DNA of 8,531 nucleotides from Candidatus Profundicultor aquiphilus. Its GTDB lineage: Bacteria; Atribacterota; Atribacteria; Atribacterales; Caldatribacteriaceae. The notes beneath the pieces were generated by a model, which saw nothing but the letters and a program-made list of their open reading frames with translations, did no database searches and was not told the DNA's origin. The first letter of the stretch is position 1, and the number at the start of each line of letters is the position of its first letter. The stretch spans positions 1-8,531 of the forward strand of contig JABUEZ010000076.1 of NCBI GenBank assembly GCA_013314795.1, read 5' to 3'. Position numbers and translations under genes: made by a program. This document shows, piece by piece, positions 6,510 to 8,531 of the stretch.

Positions 6510-6695
6510 CTGGATGTGGTTTTCAATGGCTTGCATACAGAGGTAGCAGAGGTTAATTTCCCGATCTAATCCAACGGAGATATGCCAGTCTGCTTCGCGA
6601 CCACAGAGGTCACAGAGGATGAAGAACTGCATAATCGGTTCCCGAAAATAACCAAAGTTTTTCAAATACCTGGCGATTTCCTCTTTGGTTTTCAT
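6483..6695 (-). CDS. Small protein with two CxxC pairs (probable zinc ribbon)
   Basis: A 70-residue protein that I do not recognise by family. Two cysteine pairs, CDLC (28-31) and CYLC (50-53), are separated by 18 residues, the layout of a treble-clef or zinc-ribbon knuckle that would bind one zinc ion. The first 25 residues (MKTKEEIARYLKNFGYFREP...) and the last 15 look helical and amphipathic. There is no signal peptide or membrane segment. The gene is credible because its ATG is preceded by a near-perfect ribosome site, AAAGGAGG, 8 bases upstream on the minus strand (bases 6704-6711). It is transcribed divergently from rsbR and converges on the aldolase gene with a 4-base overlap. A role in nucleic-acid or protein binding is possible but not shown. 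Confidence 0.75.
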   Translation of the reverse strand: MKTKEEIARYLKNFGYFREPIMQFFILCDLCGREADWHISVGLDREINLCYLCMQAIENHIQWSEKLQQV

Positions 6696-6764
6696 CTAAA
6701 CATCCTCCTTTATAAGGATAAAACCATGGAGAGGGTGAAGTATTCCTCGACTTTTTAAATCTTT

Positions 6765-6793
6765 TTGTTTTGTGCGTTTTAAGATGGTATATT
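6765..6793 (+). promoter_or_regulatory. Candidate promoter for the rsbR-rsbS transcript
   Basis: The 146-base divergent region 6696-6841 is AT-rich around 6751-6803. A housekeeping-type reading is TTGTTT (6765-6770), 17 bases, TATATT (6788-6793): 3 of 6 and 5 of 6 consensus matches. An overlapping sigma-B-like reading is GTTTTG (6767-6772), 12 bases, TGGTAT (6785-6790), against GTTTAA and GGGTAT. The rsbR ribosome site AAAGGAGGT (6826-6834) lies about 33 bases downstream. No convincing promoter was found for the divergent minus-strand gene. The start point is not proven. Confidence 0.4.
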
Positions 6794-6841
6794 TTTTTAT
6801 ATCTGCTTGGTACGCTGTGTATTCGAAAGGAGGTTTGGGCG

Positions 6842-7522
6842 ATGAAAAATGAACTTATAGGTGGTATGGGGCGCATCTTGAACCAGATTCCGGAAGAACT
6901 CAGGAGAATTTGGGAAGAACTTTTGGTCAGTCTTGCCCAGTACTGGGGAACTCCCGAATTTGGAGAGAAATTGAAAGAACCAGTTCGGGAAATTTTGAGG
7001 TTGTCTGATACCGAGACTATTGGTCATGTTCTGGATCTCGCAAAAGAACAGGTAATGGATTTCCCCAGGGAGGATTTAATGAAGTATCTTCTCCAGGTTG
7101 CCAGAGAAATGATCATCGAAAAGGAAACCGCTATTGCAGAATTACGCGAAGTGCTTTCAGAGTTGGCAACCCCCACGATTCGAGTGTGGAAAGACGTGGT
7201 CCTTGCACCTCTTATCGGTTCTCTGGATAGCGAAAGAGCACAGAGCATGGCAGAAAAAGTGTTGAATTTTATTTCTGAGACCAGAGCACGATTTGTCATC
7301 ATCGATGTCACCGGGGTTCCGATCATCGACACCATTGTGGGAGGGTTTTTGATCGAAACTTTTAACGCCATTAAGTTACTGGGGTGTGATGTGGTACTGG
7401 TGGGTATCAAACCGGAAATCGCCCATACTCTGGCAAAATTAGGGATCGATTTTAACATGGTGATAGTCAAAAGAGACCTGGAGTCTGGCCTCAGGTATGC
7501 GATAGAAATGACTCGCGATTAG
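6842..7522 (+). CDS. rsbR: RsbR-type stressosome STAS-domain protein
   Basis: A 226-residue protein. The N-terminal half (1-105) is predicted helical and of variable type, as in RsbR sensor domains. The C-terminal half (110-226) is a STAS domain: TPTIRVW (110-116), LAPLIGSLDSERA (121-133), IIDVTGVPIIDTIVGG (153-168), LLGCDVVLVGIKPEIAHTLAKLGID (179-203). RsbR proteins form the stressosome scaffold with RsbS and hold the kinase RsbT until stress. Ser130 and Thr164 are 34 residues apart, matching B. subtilis RsbRA Thr171 and Thr205, the RsbT targets, so the phospho-switch looks intact. The ATG at 6842 is preceded by AAAGGAGGT at an 8-base spacing; an upstream in-frame TTG-type start lacks such a site. 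Sixteen bases after its stop comes a broken rsbS. The N-terminus is not recognisably a haem-less globin by eye. Confidence 0.88.
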   Translation: MKNELIGGMGRILNQIPEELRRIWEELLVSLAQYWGTPEFGEKLKEPVREILRLSDTETIGHVLDLAKEQVMDFPREDLMKYLLQVAREMIIEKETAIAELREVLSELATPTIRVWKDVVLAPLIGSLDSERAQSMAEKVLNFISETRARFVIIDVTGVPIIDTIVGGFLIETFNAIKLLGCDVVLVGIKPEIAHTLAKLGIDFNMVIVKRDLESGLRYAIEMTRD

Positions 7523-7538
7523 AAGGGGTCAAAAAGGG

Positions 7539-7604
7539 ATGGATAGCCACAAAGTTGTTTCCTCGATCAAGGTTGGACATTACCTTATTGTTCCCGTTCA
7601 AATA
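7539..7604 (+). pseudogene. rsbS: rsbS 5' fragment, cut off by insertion sequence
   Basis: An ATG at 7539, 16 bases after the rsbR stop and with AAGGGG (7522-7527) upstream, opens a frame whose first 22 residues fit the RsbS N-terminus. IKVGHYLIVPVQ (residues 10-21) aligns without gaps to B. subtilis RsbS 'LKLYNCLLVSIQ' and to the 'ILKVDDYWVVAIE' of Moorella RsbS. The expected continuation ('..L.DqtalqlqeDLL..') is absent. From base 7605 the frame reads Cys-Thr-Asp-Pro and then insertion-sequence DNA, ending at a TAA at 7695-7697 after 52 residues. The STAS core with the RsbT-phosphorylated serine is therefore missing. The fragment is too short for ordinary gene callers. RsbS is the usual partner of RsbR in rsbR-rsbS-rsbT operons, and that position supports the call. 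Confidence 0.8.
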
Positions 7605-8531
7605 TGTACTGATCCAGAGTTTCGTTCGCAAGCCCCCTGTTCTTGTTTTTCGGTGAGTTATCCCAGGGAATACCGGAAATGTCCCAAAGGACCTTAAGAT
7701 GAGGGAGGACTCGATCAAGGAGAAGGACTGGGAAAGCTCCCAAAGCAGGATGCACATCGTTTTGCAGGGATAGGAGAACCTCCATGGGAGTTCTCCCTCT
7801 CATCCCCCTTCCAAAGTGAGGGCGCCTGAAGTTGTAGGTGAGTATCCATTCCTGGGCCATGCTGAGGAAGGTGTGCTTGGTGGTGGTCTTTCCCAGATTC
7901 AGGGCATAGAATTCCTCATCATCAGTTCGGTGAGAACGTTCCACAAAGGTGTTCACCGTCTTCTCCCGAGGCGGGATGGCAAGGAGAGTTACCCCCAGGG
8001 GATCAAAAATGTATCGCTGCATGAGGAGCCTTTTTCTTGAGTTCCCCAATCCTCCAAATTCGGTACCATTGTCAGTCTGGAAGAGGAGTTGCCTTTGTAC
8101 CCCAAAGGAACGGAGCCAGAAGGTGAGAAGGAGGAGAAAGGCACAACCACTCAAAAAGGAGAGTTCATGGGCATAGGCAATGAAGCGGATTCTGGTGCGC
8201 ACCTCACAGGCGGTGAACTGATACCTGGGAAGCCTCTCCCTGAAGATGGATGCGTAGGCAGAGGGAGGAAGGGCTTTCTGGTCGGCAATGTCCTTCACAT
8301 CGATCTGCCAGAACTCCAAGGGTCGAAAAGCGGCAAGATTCACCCCGTATCTCGTTCCACCATTTCCTGTGCGGTACTTCCTGCACCGTATGGAGTGACG
8401 TCTGAGGATGTTCCGGATGGTGGAAGGAGAAAGAAAGACCCCATGGGCTCGAGCCAGGGCGACACCGAGTCTTTTGGGACCAAAGTTCGTGGCTTGGGCC
8501 ATGGTGGTTACAAGCTCTTCCAGGTGATGGG
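7585..8531 (-). CDS. DDE transposase, IS481-like, N-terminus outside window
   Basis: The frame is open to the right edge of the window, so the ATG at 8500-8502 is probably internal and the true start is outside; at least 314 residues are visible. Numbering from that ATG: a helix-turn-helix end (LSPSTIRNILRRHSIRCRKY, 24-43), then an rve integrase core with Asp68 (FWQIDVKDI), Asp134 (QTDNGTEFGG) and Glu178 (VERSHRTDDEEFY), followed by YNFRRPHFGRGMRGRTPMEVL (213-233). The DDE triad is intact, with 43 residues between the second Asp and Glu instead of the usual about 35. The final codons IFEREQ and the TAA stop (7585-7587) lie beyond the inferred element end, inside rsbS. An IS3-type element is the alternative, but the single ORF and the SHRTD..FY motif favour IS481. 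Confidence 0.88.
   Translation of the reverse strand, partial: HHLEELVTTMAQATNFGPKRLGVALARAHGVFLSPSTIRNILRRHSIRCRKYRTGNGGTRYGVNLAAFRPLEFWQIDVKDIADQKALPPSAYASIFRERLPRYQFTACEVRTRIRFIAYAHELSFLSGCAFLLLLTFWLRSFGVQRQLLFQTDNGTEFGGLGNSRKRLLMQRYIFDPLGVTLLAIPPREKTVNTFVERSHRTDDEEFYALNLGKTTTKHTFLSMAQEWILTYNFRRPHFGRGMRGRTPMEVLLSLQNDVHPALGAFPVLLLDRVLPHLKVLWDISGIPWDNSPKNKNRGLANETLDQYIFEREQ
7605..8531 (-). mobile_element. IS481-like insertion sequence, one end and most of transposase visible
   Basis: The element enters the window from the right and its transposase reads leftwards. Its visible end is placed at 7605, where the rsbS reading frame loses homology and a TGT begins (TGTACTGATCCAGAG), as expected for ends of the 5'-TGT...ACA-3' type. 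The other terminal repeat and the target duplication lie outside the window; the bases just before 7605 (for example AAATA) would be the duplication to look for. The boundary is inferred from the homology break and could be off by a few bases. The element apart from its transposase holds no other gene that I can support. Confidence 0.7.

Noticed and set aside
6691..6702. Tiny minus-strand ORF ATG-TTT-AGA-TGA overlapping the start of the four-cysteine gene
   Set aside because: Three codons formed by the ribosome site and start region; too short to support and likely coincidental.
6770..6841. N-terminal extension of RsbR to a TTG at 6770 (24 extra hydrophobic residues, membrane-like)
   Set aside because: It would start inside the promoter-like region without a ribosome site, whereas ATG 6842 has AAAGGAGGT at ideal spacing.
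7556..7580. TGT at 7556 with a downstream TGGACA as the insertion-sequence end
   Set aside because: The RsbS-like reading frame continues through this stretch to 7604, so host DNA extends further right; the TGT at 7605 fits better.
7562..7720. Direct repeat CTCGATCAAGG at 7562-7572 and 7710-7720
   Set aside because: An 11-base match is expected by chance several times in a window this size; the first copy is in rsbS and the second inside the insertion sequence, so it is not a target duplication.
7816..8176. Plus-strand open frames opposite the transposase
   Set aside because: Antisense shadows of the DDE transposase with no recognisable domain or ribosome site.

Overview
The window looks like a bacterial chromosome segment from a thermophile-like or anaerobic lineage near the Firmicutes, Thermotogota, Synergistota and Atribacterota. 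This placement is inferred from gene order (mfd-mazG-rqcP...divIC/ftsB), strong AGGAGG-type ribosome sites, frequent GTG and TTG starts, a TM1367-like cyclophilin-fold protein and a stressosome-type rsbR. A species cannot be named from the sequence alone.

Positions 1-6486 (+ strand) form one tightly packed gene train: the 3' part of mfd, mazG, a degenerate phosphoribosyltransferase-like protein, rqcP, a 2-phosphoglycerate-forming glycerate kinase, a small cyclophilin-like protein, enolase, an FtsB/DivIC divisome protein and a class II aldolase. Most junctions overlap or are separated by fewer than 20 bases; the largest gap is 47 bases, before the aldolase. The train combines repair and housekeeping (Mfd, MazG), ribosome quality control (RqcP), lower glycolysis (glycerate to 2-phosphoglycerate to PEP) and cell division. 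The aldolase converges on a small four-cysteine protein on the minus strand (6483-6695), and both stop codons sit in one inverted repeat.

Positions 6696-6841 are a divergent intergenic region with a promoter-like sequence. It is followed by an RsbR-type STAS protein (6842-7522) that keeps both positions equivalent to the RsbT phosphorylation sites of B. subtilis RsbRA. Sixteen bases later a second reading frame starts that matches the N-terminus of RsbS for 22 codons. It then stops resembling RsbS exactly where a TGT marks the probable end of an IS481-like insertion sequence, whose DDE transposase runs on the minus strand out of the window.

The main discovery is therefore a stressosome operon (rsbR-rsbS-...) interrupted by an insertion sequence in the first quarter of rsbS. 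Six transposase codons and its stop codon appear to be supplied by the disrupted rsbS DNA. No RNA genes, CRISPR arrays or origins were seen, and no stretch over 300 bases lacks a gene.
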